From an uncultured Methanobrevibacter sp. (lineage in GTDB: Archaea > Methanobacteriota > Methanobacteria > Methanobacteriales > Methanobacteriaceae): a stretch of DNA of 29,291 bases. Position numbers and translations under genes: made by a program. The DNA is taken from NCBI RefSeq assembly GCF_937898925.1, contig NZ_CALDKF010000021.1, forward strand, positions 1-29,291, in the 5' to 3' direction. Each line of letters begins with the position of its first letter. Positions within the stretch are counted from its first letter, which is position 1. The notes below the pieces were generated by a model, which worked only from the letters and a program-made list of their open reading frames with translations, searched no databases and was not told where the DNA came from. Below are positions 1 to 7,497 of the stretch, one piece after another.

Positions 1-246
1 TACACTAAAGACCCTAAAAAGTACGATGATGCAGAACTCATTGAGGAAATCACAGCTTCTGACATGATGGGAATCATCAGCGGAAACGATGTAAAGGCAG
101 GAACCTATGAATTCATTGACACAACTGCAATTCAAATGATTAAGCGTTCCAATTTAGAAACCGTAATAGCTAATGGTAATGAACCTCAAAACCTAATTAG
201 AGCTATTAAAGGTGAAAAAATAGGAACCCGTGTTATTTCCGAATAA
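1..246 (+). CDS. pyrH: UMP kinase (uridylate kinase), C-terminal part
   Basis: Only the last 81 residues are present; the start lies upstream of the window. UMP kinase converts UMP to UDP with ATP in pyrimidine nucleotide synthesis. The visible part resembles the end of the archaeal amino-acid-kinase-fold UMP kinases: a YTKDPKKYDDAE stretch (the nucleotide-binding DGVYxxDP region), then KAGTYEFIDTTAIQMIKRS, then a closing AIKGEKIGTRVISE similar to the usual IKGxxxGTxI ending. Other members of the fold, such as isopentenyl phosphate kinase, cannot be fully excluded from the C-terminus alone. The tatD-like gene follows on the same strand after a 128-nt spacer containing a strong hairpin, so the two are probably separate transcription units. 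Confidence 0.75.
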   Translation, partial: YTKDPKKYDDAELIEEITASDMMGIISGNDVKAGTYEFIDTTAIQMIKRSNLETVIANGNEPQNLIRAIKGEKIGTRVISE

Positions 247-283
247 GTAACACATTTACTTTTTTTAATTTATAAAAAGAAAA

Positions 284-360
284 ATTTTGTTCAAACTTTT
301 TTTAAGAATTTTCTACATCAAAATGAAGATTATTTTGATCAAACTTTTTCTAAAAGTTTG
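284..360 (+). promoter_or_regulatory. Direct repeat plus perfect hairpin between pyrH and tatD-like gene
   Basis: An 18-nt motif (ATTTTG, T or A, TCAAACTTTTT) occurs at 284-301 and again at 332-349, 48 bp apart with one mismatch. The second copy leads into a perfect inverted repeat, CAAACTTTT (340-348), a 3-nt loop, then AAAAGTTTG (352-360), which ends 14 nt before the tatD-like start codon. It may be a terminator for pyrH (T-runs are present) or a leader hairpin affecting the downstream gene. Confidence 0.45.
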
Positions 361-374
361 TTTAAGTGATTTAA

Positions 375-1169
375 ATGACTGGATTAATTGATATAGGATT
401 AAACTTGATGCACAAGTCCTTTGATAAAAACAGAGAAGAAATCATAAGAAATGCAAATGATGTTGGAGTAAGCCAGTTCATCATTACTGGAACCAATATC
501 CAATCAAGCAAAACTGCTCTTGAGTTCGCAAAGCAAGACCAATTCAAAGGAGTTTTATTCTCAACTGCTGGAGTCCATCCTCACGATGCAAAGACCTGTG
601 ATGGCAGTACAATAGAAACATTAAGGGAATTTGCAAAAGAGGACTGTGTAGTGGCTATTGGAGAGTGCGGTCTTGACTATAACAGAAACTATTCTCCTCA
701 GGATGTTCAAAGAAAATGGTTTGAAGAGCAAGTGAAGCTTGCAGATGAATTGGATATGCCACTATTCCTGCATGAACGTGAAGCACATGAAGATTTAGTT
801 AAAATACTTGAAAAATATCCTAATATGTGTGAAAAGGCTTGTGTCCATTGCTTTACAGGAACTAAAGTGGAAGCTGAAAAATACCTTGAGTTAGGCTGCT
901 CCATTGGAGTGACCGGTTGGATTTGTGATGAGAGAAGAGGTCAATCATTGCAGGAAGCTGTAACAGTGATTCCACCTGAGAAGATGATGATAGAAACTGA
1001 TGCACCTTTCCTGATTCCAAGAAACTTCCCTAAAAAGCCAAAATCAAACAAGAACAAACCTGAATACTTGCCACATATCCTGAATACAATAGCTGAGTAC
1101 AAAGGTATGGATAGTGAAGAGCTTGGCAAAAAGGTAAGTGAAACAACAAGAAAATTCTTTAATATCTAA
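375..1169 (+). CDS. TatD family metal-dependent hydrolase
   Basis: The 264-residue product is a TIM-barrel metallohydrolase of the TatD family; known members are cytoplasmic Mg/Mn-dependent DNases. The metal-ligand motifs are in order: DIGLNL near the N-terminus (the usual first HxH is replaced by GLNLMH), AGVHPHDA near residue 66, GECGLDYNR near 97, PLFLHEREAH near 130, CVHCFTGT near 157, and IETDAPFL near 212. Length is typical (about 255-265). The start is the ATG preceded by AAGTGATTTA, a GTGAT-type ribosome site. The gene has a spacer on both sides and is probably monocistronic. The true substrate cannot be told from sequence. Confidence 0.9.
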   Translation: MTGLIDIGLNLMHKSFDKNREEIIRNANDVGVSQFIITGTNIQSSKTALEFAKQDQFKGVLFSTAGVHPHDAKTCDGSTIETLREFAKEDCVVAIGECGLDYNRNYSPQDVQRKWFEEQVKLADELDMPLFLHEREAHEDLVKILEKYPNMCEKACVHCFTGTKVEAEKYLELGCSIGVTGWICDERRGQSLQEAVTVIPPEKMMIETDAPFLIPRNFPKKPKSNKNKPEYLPHILNTIAEYKGMDSEELGKKVSETTRKFFNI

Positions 1170-1323
1170 GTTTAGACAATTTTTAAATAATATTAAATCA
1201 ATATTAAAATAATAGAATATAATTTTTATATGATTGATTAAAATTATTTAATAAAATTATAATTTATTAAATTTAAGTAAATCAAACTTATTAATAATCA
1301 AAAAATTAAAAAAGGTGAGAAAT

Positions 1324-1512
1324 ATGGTAGAACCACATAAACATTGCCCAGTATGCGGCAGCCCAATACCAATGAAAGAAAGAGTCTGCTCTGCAGATTG
1401 TCAAAAAGTATTAGAACAACAACAAAAGAACATTAAAAAAAGCAGATTAATGCTATTTGGTGTAATCGTAGTGTTCATTCTCGTATGGGCATACTTCATG
1501 TTCTTTAAATAA
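1324..1512 (+). CDS. Small zinc-ribbon, single-span membrane protein (DUF2116-like)
   Basis: The product has 62 residues. The first half carries a zinc-ribbon-like knuckle pair, HCPVCGSPIP and VCSADCQ (Cys-x2-Cys and Cys-x3-Cys). A lysine-rich stretch and one transmembrane helix of about 20 hydrophobic residues follow, and the protein ends MFFK. This layout matches the small archaeal DUF2116 proteins, described as zinc-ribbon containing with no known function. The ATG at 1324 is preferred over the in-frame GTG at 1315 because AGGTGA (1313-1318) is placed to serve 1324 and overlaps the GTG. It is followed by a clear hairpin plus T-run terminator, so it is likely a single-gene transcript. The role may be tethering or sensing at the membrane, but that is inference. 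Confidence 0.75.
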   Translation: MVEPHKHCPVCGSPIPMKERVCSADCQKVLEQQQKNIKKSRLMLFGVIVVFILVWAYFMFFK

Positions 1513-1545
1513 ATTAACCATAAAAAACAATTAACACAATAAATG

Positions 1546-1582
1546 GCTATTAATTAAACTTAATAGCTAACAATATTTTTTT
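1546..1582 (+). terminator. Hairpin plus T-run terminator
   Basis: GCTATTAA (1546-1553) and TTAATAGC (1560-1567) form a perfect 8-bp stem with a 6-nt loop, followed by a run of seven T at about 1575-1582. It lies 34 nt after the zinc-ribbon gene. Confidence 0.6.
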
Positions 1583-1639
1583 AAACAAAAAGTCAAATTA
1601 TAATTATTTTTTTAAAATCAGACAATTTTAAGTGATAAA

Positions 1640-1963
1640 ATGTTATTGTCCTCAACAAGTACTTTAGAAAACAAAACCATTGTAAAATATCATGGATTGG
1701 TTAATGGAGAATCATTAATTGGATCCAACATATATAAAGACTTATTCTCTGGAGTTAGAGACGTTGTGGCAGGAAGAACCAGCACTTATGCTGAAGAGCT
1801 TGAATCAGCAAGAAATGAAGCATTCCAAATTATGGAAAACAAGGCAAAGGAACTTGGTGCCAACGGAATCATAGGGCTTAAGATATCCTATAACAACCTT
1901 GGAGGCACTATGGGAAACACCATTTTAGTAACTGCATATGGAACCGCTGTAAGTTACGAATAA
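1640..1963 (+). CDS. YbjQ / UPF0145 family protein
   Basis: The product has 107 residues, the usual YbjQ length. Family features are the N-terminal STSTLENKTIVKYHGLVNGE strand region, a central GVRDVVAGRTSTYAEELESA segment, a helix with ENKAKELGANGIIGLKISY, and the closing GNTILVTAYGTAV strand. YbjQ proteins form beta-rich oligomers once proposed to bind heavy metals; their function is unproven. The ribosome site is AAGTGATAAA just before the ATG. The next gene starts 42 nt downstream and ends in a divergent copy of the same domain, so the two are likely co-transcribed and functionally linked. Confidence 0.85.
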   Translation: MLLSSTSTLENKTIVKYHGLVNGESLIGSNIYKDLFSGVRDVVAGRTSTYAEELESARNEAFQIMENKAKELGANGIIGLKISYNNLGGTMGNTILVTAYGTAVSYE

Positions 1964-2005
1964 ACTTTAAACTATTTTTTTAATCAACTTTTAATGAGTG
2001 AATAA

Positions 2006-2941
2006 ATGCTGAATAAAATCAAACGAAAACTAAATGATTTATCCATCTATAAACGTCTCAAGGATGAGGAAGAGAGAAAAGTATTCCTAAAAGAGTTGGG
2101 ATGTATTGATATAGGGATAATAGTAGGTATAGTCACCTATGTGATTTGCCTATACACTCACTTTGACATTTACGGATGGAATTTCGGATTGGTCTTATCT
2201 CCACTTTTTGCAGGATATGCTGAAAGTCTAGCTGCAAAAAGGTATCTTGAAGAAAGTACCGGTGCAATTAGTGCATTCATTCTCTTTTTAATTACAGTTG
2301 TCTATGGATTCATCATATCAAACCCGACTTTAGGATTCAATGTAATTACAGCAGGAAGCATAGTCATAATCCTTCAAGCGGCATTTCCAATTGCTGTGAA
2401 TTATTTCCTTATCGCAACTGTTTTAGCTATCATCTCCCACGTTACAGGTGTCTTTAAGAAGATTACACACTCCATATGGAATTTATATGAAAAAATCTTT
2501 AATAAAAAGACAAAGCTAAAAGAGAAAATTGAAGAAAAGAAAAGCAACAGGGTACACAGTTTTTATGATGGGAAACTTGATATGAATAATTTAGGAGTCC
2601 TATTATTGACTATGGAGGATTCTCCTAAAGACTTAAACATACTTGAGTATAAAGGAATCTACGAATCAAGCCATATCTTTTCATTTAAACGAAGAGAAGA
2701 AATAAAATCAGGAATTGAAGACTCATTGGAAAAGGAATTGCTCATTTGTGCTAAAAATGCTGAAGACAAGGCATTGTTGAAATTAATTAAGCAATTAAAG
2801 GCAGATGGGTGCAATGGCCTATTGAACATGAATATGGCAATTGAAACATTAGGTCCAAGCATGGGAGAAAACATATCTCAGGTGGTTATTAGAGGAACTG
2901 GAGTCGTATTTAAAGAAAAAGAGGATGTGAGTTCCTTATAA
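2006..2941 (+). CDS. Membrane protein with C-terminal YbjQ-like domain
   Basis: The product has 311 residues. A charged N-terminus (about 1-30) precedes roughly four hydrophobic helices between residues 33 and 145, then a charged lysine/glutamate-rich linker (about 150-185). The C-terminal 75 residues (about 235-308) align by eye with the YbjQ-like protein encoded just upstream: KLIKQLKADGCNGLLNMNM against the neighbour's KAKELGANGIIGLKISY, then SMGENISQVVIRGTGVVF against TMGNTILVTAYGTAVSY. I therefore read it as a membrane-anchored YbjQ paralogue. The start ATG follows GAGTGAATAA. It ends before a T-rich tandem repeat shared with the convergent exporter gene. No function is known; membrane recruitment of the free-standing partner is an inference. 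Confidence 0.7.
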   Translation: MLNKIKRKLNDLSIYKRLKDEEERKVFLKELGCIDIGIIVGIVTYVICLYTHFDIYGWNFGLVLSPLFAGYAESLAAKRYLEESTGAISAFILFLITVVYGFIISNPTLGFNVITAGSIVIILQAAFPIAVNYFLIATVLAIISHVTGVFKKITHSIWNLYEKIFNKKTKLKEKIEEKKSNRVHSFYDGKLDMNNLGVLLLTMEDSPKDLNILEYKGIYESSHIFSFKRREEIKSGIEDSLEKELLICAKNAEDKALLKLIKQLKADGCNGLLNMNMAIETLGPSMGENISQVVIRGTGVVFKEKEDVSSL

Positions 2942-2976
2942 TCACTAAAAGAATATAATTTATAAATTACCAATAT

Positions 2977-3040
2977 CTATTTTTTAACTTTTTTTAAGGT
3001 ATTCTATTTTTTAACTTTTTTTAAGGTATTCTATTTTTTA
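2977..3040. repeat. 27-bp tandem repeat between convergent genes
   Basis: Two exact 27-bp copies (2977-3003 and 3004-3030) begin CTATTTTTTAAC and end TTTTTTTAAGGTATT, followed by a 10-bp partial third copy (3031-3040) that contains the stop codon of the minus-strand exporter gene. The T-runs probably terminate transcription of the plus-strand membrane protein gene. Confidence 0.85.
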
Positions 3041-3868
3041 CAATCCCAATAGAATAGCTATTGGATCAAATCCGATCATTTTTATTGCCATATAAATCAA
3101 GATAATGGAAAATATCTGTTTTAGTCTTTCCTTAGGCATTTTATAAACTAATTTTGCACCAACTGTTGCCATAGGCACTGAAAACAGTACAATGAGAACA
3201 AAATTCACCAAACTCACATAACCTAATGAATATGGCATTGGATTAACTGACCAGCCAGTGTAAATGTATGAAATGAGTCCTCCAATAGCTGTCAATGCTA
3301 TGAAGACTGAAGATGTTCCAATAGCTTGAATCAAGCTGAATCCAAACAATATGCAAAGGGCAGGAATCAAGAAGACACCACCACCTACACCAAGCAAGCC
3401 AGATACAATTCCTATTGAAAAACCTACAATAGCTGCATTCAATAAATTGAAGTCAATAAGTGCCTTTTCACCATCAGTTCGAGATCCAAATAGCATATCC
3501 AAAGCTACAATAAAGAGTAAGCATGCAAAAATAATCTGCAAGATTCTTGAAGGAACAACATTTGCAAGAAGGCCACCGCAAAATCCTCCAATAATTCCAA
3601 AAACAGCTAATCTGATAGCTGGCTTTACAATAGACTTGTTCTTTTTCTGATGCTGATAAGCTCCAGATGAAGCTGTTGGAATGATGATTGCCAAACTGGT
3701 TCCCAAGGATATCATCATAGCAAGTGAAGGGTCCACTCCCACAGAATCGAATAAGAAGAATTGCAGAGGAACCATTAGGAATCCTCCACCTACTCCAAGC
3801 AATCCTGAAGCGAATCCTGCAAATATTCCTATTAAAATCAAACCTATATAAAAGCTAATTGGAAACAT
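3038..3868 (-). CDS. TauE/SafE family sulfite/anion exporter-like permease
   Basis: The 276-residue protein is almost entirely hydrophobic, with about eight transmembrane helices. It shows the internal duplication of the TauE/SafE family: GFASGLLGVGGGFLMVPL near residue 18 and GIVSGLLGVGGGVFLIPAL near residue 157, each the glycine-rich signature of one half. Members move sulfite, sulfoacetate or other small organosulfur or carboxylate anions across the cytoplasmic membrane; the substrate here is unknown. Length is typical for the family. The Shine-Dalgarno site is weak (AAAGTG about 5 nt before ATG). AT-rich TATA-like sequence lies about 30-60 nt upstream. The gene stands alone, so neighbours give no clue to substrate. 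Confidence 0.88.
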   Translation of the reverse strand: MFPISFYIGLILIGIFAGFASGLLGVGGGFLMVPLQFFLFDSVGVDPSLAMMISLGTSLAIIIPTASSGAYQHQKKNKSIVKPAIRLAVFGIIGGFCGGLLANVVPSRILQIIFACLLFIVALDMLFGSRTDGEKALIDFNLLNAAIVGFSIGIVSGLLGVGGGVFLIPALCILFGFSLIQAIGTSSVFIALTAIGGLISYIYTGWSVNPMPYSLGYVSLVNFVLIVLFSVPMATVGAKLVYKMPKERLKQIFSIILIYMAIKMIGFDPIAILLGL

Positions 3869-4036
3869 GATAACACTTTAAAATATAATAATTCAAGTTA
3901 AAATATAAAAATTTATAAATTATATGATTAATAAAACTTATAATAATATTGTATTTCATGTTTTAAATAAATATTTGAAAATATGGATTTTTAGAAATTG
4001 AAAAATTAAAATGGCTTTTGCTATGGGGAAATTCTT

Positions 4037-5179
4037 ATGAAAACAAATAAATACATTCCTTTTGGAATAATTCTAATCATTTTTGGAACTCTCCTATTCT
4101 TCTTAAGTGGAATAGACCAATTCATAAGACCATTTACCCAACCGATTCTAATGGGATCATCAAAAGGAAAAGACATTCTCTTTTTTGTCCTTTTAGGAAT
4201 TACCATAATATTATCCACACTTGGAGATAATGAAAGAATACACAGCTATTTTAAGAATCTCAATACTCCAGAAATGCTAAAAGATAAGGATTTTTACTTA
4301 AAATTATCATTAATCCTATTGCTTTTTACTGCAATAGCTGGACTGATTATGGAATTTTACTTAAGGAATTCACTTGGAATAGACTGGAACACAATTATTG
4401 TAATCATGAATCCAAGTGAAACAAGCACAAGCATTCTCCATTCCCACTTATACAAAGGAATATTTGGAATGATTCTTGGAATGCTTTTAACTTACATTCC
4501 AGCGGGAATCCATACCGGAAGCTCCTTAAGTGCTTACACTCCAGATTTAATTGGTCTTCTATTCATATTAATTCCAATCAATTATATTGTCATGGTACTT
4601 TCATTGCAAAGACGAAAGGCAGCCCCAAGAATCTTTTTGGCAGTTGCAATCACAATCGGCATAATTGGACTCATTGATGGAGGATTATTTGCAACTCCAA
4701 CAGTTGGAGGAATTTATGGGATACTCATATTGATGTACAATAATGAAATACTTAAAGGATTTTCAGATTATATAACTGAAAAATATAAAAGAGATGCAAT
4801 TAAAAGCCAATTAACTGAAGAACTGATCACAATTAAATCTGTTTTATCAGGCAAAATGAGAGATAACGGAAAATCAGTTAAAAAGTATTTGAAGATTTTG
4901 ATTCCACATATCGCTTTGATTCTAATCATCATCTTAAGGTTTTCAATTGCATTTTATGGAGCTTGTCCTGATTCTTATGAATTAGATATATGCCACCCAC
5001 ATGATCTTGATGGATTGAATCAATACGATGTATTAAATTTAACAGAGCATGAAAATAAAACAACATTCTACATTTCAAATCAATATAATGAGATGGAATT
5101 GTTAAATAACTTAGCCATTGATTTGAAGGGAAAATGTGATTGGTATTCACTTAGCTGGAACATATATTCATACTTATAG
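4037..5179 (+). CDS. Uncharacterised polytopic membrane protein
   Basis: I do not recognise this 380-residue protein. By hydrophobicity it has about seven or eight membrane helices (approximately residues 7-24, 46-62, 88-106, 141-160, 173-190, 199-235 and 290-310). A charged, probably cytoplasmic loop (about 236-285) precedes the last span. The C-terminal 70 residues after that helix carry three cysteines (ACPDSYELDIC and KGKCDW) and a possible N-glycosylation sequon, as expected of an extracytoplasmic segment that could be disulfide-bonded or metal-binding. The ATG follows GGGGAA, a weak ribosome site. The gene has spacers on both sides and no operon partner. It is probably lineage-specific. 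Confidence 0.7.
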   Translation: MKTNKYIPFGIILIIFGTLLFFLSGIDQFIRPFTQPILMGSSKGKDILFFVLLGITIILSTLGDNERIHSYFKNLNTPEMLKDKDFYLKLSLILLLFTAIAGLIMEFYLRNSLGIDWNTIIVIMNPSETSTSILHSHLYKGIFGMILGMLLTYIPAGIHTGSSLSAYTPDLIGLLFILIPINYIVMVLSLQRRKAAPRIFLAVAITIGIIGLIDGGLFATPTVGGIYGILILMYNNEILKGFSDYITEKYKRDAIKSQLTEELITIKSVLSGKMRDNGKSVKKYLKILIPHIALILIIILRFSIAFYGACPDSYELDICHPHDLDGLNQYDVLNLTEHENKTTFYISNQYNEMELLNNLAIDLKGKCDWYSLSWNIYSYL

Positions 5180-5245
5180 AATCATTAAAAAAATATCATT
5201 ATTTATAAGCAATAATAATTATTAAATAAATACAATAAAATAAAA

Positions 5246-5305
5246 ACAAAAACAACTCAAATAAAAACAATTCAAATAAAAACAATTCAAATAAAAACAA
5301 TTCAA
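5246..5305. repeat. 15-bp tandem repeat in the leader of the glycosyltransferase fusion gene
   Basis: Three exact copies of ATAAAAACAATTCAA occupy 5261-5275, 5276-5290 and 5291-5305, preceded by a fourth copy with two mismatches (5246-5260). A TATA-like TTATTTATAAG lies about 45 nt upstream of the array, so the array is probably transcribed as an unstructured, G-free leader before the start at 5333. Confidence 0.85.
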
Positions 5306-5332
5306 CAATATCTAATAATAAGAGATGATTAA

Positions 5333-7264
5333 ATGAAAATTAGTATTATCATACCTACATACAACGAAGAGGAATATCTTCCTAAATTGCTTGAAAGCAT
5401 AAAATCACAAGATTTTACTGATTATGAAATTATTGTTGCTGATGCGCAATCAGATGATAATACTAGAGAGATCGCTAAGGAATATGGTTGTATTGTTGTA
5501 GAAGGCGGACTTCCTGGACCTGGAAGAAATAGAGGTGCAGAAGAGGCCCAAGGTGAAATATTGCTATTTTTAGACTCTGACTTGGAATTGACCGAAAATT
5601 ACCTAAGCAATGTGATTGAAGAGTTTGAATCCGAGGATTTGGGAATAGCGATTACCCAAATGACTCCACTTTCTGAAAAGAAAAGGGACAAGTATCTCCA
5701 CGACCTTGCAAACTGGTTTATGATAGCTGTTGAAAACATAAAGCCTCATGGAGCAGGATGCTATGGGATCATCTCCAAAAAGGGCTTGCATGATGAAGTG
5801 GGAGGATTTGACGAAAATCTAAGCTTTGGTGAAGACACTGACTATATCGAACGTGTTGCTGAAATAAGCGAGTTCAAAGTGCTTAGAAATGCAAGAATTG
5901 GAGTTTCCACAAGAAGACTTGAAGAGGAAGGGCTTTACACCTTACTTAAACAGTATGGTAAAAGTACTGTTAATGACTTTAGAGGAAAAAGAACCTCCGC
6001 AGAGGATTTAGGTTATGAGTTTGGCCATGACCCAATAGCTGCACTTGATAGTGTTGATATGGAAAGGATTGCTGAAAAATCCAGAAACAGAAAAATCAAA
6101 GACAGAATCAATAAATTCAAGGACAGGGACATTGAAGAGAATAAATTAATTGAAGTTACTGAAGAGGAAACAGGGCTTGTTGTTAAAGAGGCAGCAGGCT
6201 CACAAGGCAAAAAAAGAATTTTCTATTCCGTCTGTGGAGAAGGAATGGGACATGCAATCAGAAGCAGCGTTATTCTAGAGCATTTAACCAAAAAATATGA
6301 CGTTTACATTTTCTCAAGTGAAAGGGCATATGAATTCCTCAACAGCAAATTCGATAATGTATTCGAGATTGGAGGATTCAACACTGTCTATGAAAACAAT
6401 GTGGTTAGAACCAAGAAAACATTCTTCAAGGCATTGAAGGCAAATCCTACAAACCTGAAGGAAGGATACAATGTATTGTATAAGGAATGCAAGAGAATCA
6501 AGCCTAATATAATCATATCAGACTTTGAAAACTATTCAAGTATGCTCAGTAAGATCATGAACATTCCACTCATTAGCCTTGACAATATCCATATGCTGAC
6601 CCAATGCGAATATGATTATCCTCCAAATCACAGAGCGGATATGCTAACTGCAAAGGCAGTTACAAAATCATATATCCTAAGGCCAAAAAGGCATATAATA
6701 ACTTCATTCTTCTATCCTCCATTAAAGCATCCTAAGATGACTGCTCTTTACCCTCCAGTATTGAGGGAAGAGATAATGAAATTGGAACCTGTTGAAGGTG
6801 AGCATGTTTTGGTTTATCAAACAGCAGAATCAAGCATAAACCTTATGGAAGAGCTTAAGAAGCTTGATTACAAATTCATCGTTTATGGTTTCAACAAGGA
6901 TGAAGTTGATGAGAACTTGACATACAGGTCTTTCAATGAAGAGCAGATCTTTGAGGATATGAGAACAGCTAAGGCAATTATAGTGAATGGTGGGTTCACT
7001 ATGATTTCAGAGGCAATCTACCTTAAGAAGCCTATCTACAGCACTCCTGCCCATAAGAACTTTGAACAGATATTGAATGGATTCTATGTTGAAAAGTTAG
7101 GATTTGGAGAATACCATGATAAATTGGATGTCAAAAAGATTGAAATCTTTTTGGATAATCTTGACAAGTATCAGGAAAACTTGAATAAGGTAGAACCATG
7201 GGACAATACTGAAATCCTAAAGGATCTTGACTTAAGCATTGAAAAATATTCAAAGCTTTATTAG
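5333..7264 (+). CDS. Two-domain glycosyltransferase: GT2 fused to MJ1255-type GT-B
   Basis: The product has 643 residues and two catalytic modules. Residues 1-235 are a GT-A family 2 domain: IIIPTYNEEEYLPKLLESI at the start, DAQSDDNTREIA, the metal-binding FLDSDLEL near residue 80, and GGFDENLSFGEDTDY as acceptor-side motif. A charged lysine/glutamate linker spans about 236-290. Residues 293-640 resemble the MJ1255/VC2487 family (Glyco_trans_1_3 type): RIFYSVCGEGMGHAIRSS at its N-terminus and IIVNGGFTMISEAIYLKKP near 552, the nucleotide-sugar side of a GT-B fold. It likely adds two sugars in turn to a surface glycan or lipid; donor and acceptor are unknown. No membrane helices are apparent. 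GAGATGATTA precedes the ATG. Confidence 0.85.
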   Translation: MKISIIIPTYNEEEYLPKLLESIKSQDFTDYEIIVADAQSDDNTREIAKEYGCIVVEGGLPGPGRNRGAEEAQGEILLFLDSDLELTENYLSNVIEEFESEDLGIAITQMTPLSEKKRDKYLHDLANWFMIAVENIKPHGAGCYGIISKKGLHDEVGGFDENLSFGEDTDYIERVAEISEFKVLRNARIGVSTRRLEEEGLYTLLKQYGKSTVNDFRGKRTSAEDLGYEFGHDPIAALDSVDMERIAEKSRNRKIKDRINKFKDRDIEENKLIEVTEEETGLVVKEAAGSQGKKRIFYSVCGEGMGHAIRSSVILEHLTKKYDVYIFSSERAYEFLNSKFDNVFEIGGFNTVYENNVVRTKKTFFKALKANPTNLKEGYNVLYKECKRIKPNIIISDFENYSSMLSKIMNIPLISLDNIHMLTQCEYDYPPNHRADMLTAKAVTKSYILRPKRHIITSFFYPPLKHPKMTALYPPVLREEIMKLEPVEGEHVLVYQTAESSINLMEELKKLDYKFIVYGFNKDEVDENLTYRSFNEEQIFEDMRTAKAIIVNGGFTMISEAIYLKKPIYSTPAHKNFEQILNGFYVEKLGFGEYHDKLDVKKIEIFLDNLDKYQENLNKVEPWDNTEILKDLDLSIEKYSKLY

Positions 7265-7283
7265 CTCCTGAATTGAAAAATAA

Positions 7284-7337
7284 GCCTTTTTTATTAATTT
7301 TTTTAAAAAACTATTTTTTACTTCATGTAATTACATG
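7284..7337. terminator. T-rich termination region with palindrome
   Basis: Several T-runs (about 7288-7320) follow the glycosyltransferase stop, and a perfect 14-bp palindrome, CATGTAATTACATG, sits at 7324-7337. The region separates this gene from the convergent tfb gene, so termination is the simplest reading. The rest of the spacer (to 7497) is A/T-rich and shows nothing else. Confidence 0.4.
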
Positions 7338-7497
7338 GTTTAGATGAAAATAAATTTTTAATATTTTATTAACTACTTCTTAATTAATTTTTTATTATTT
7401 TTTAACAATTTTTTAAGAAAAGATTTTTAATTGATTTAATAGTTTCATATATTACGAATTAAAATATTTGAAATAAAAAAAAGAAAAGAATTGAGTG

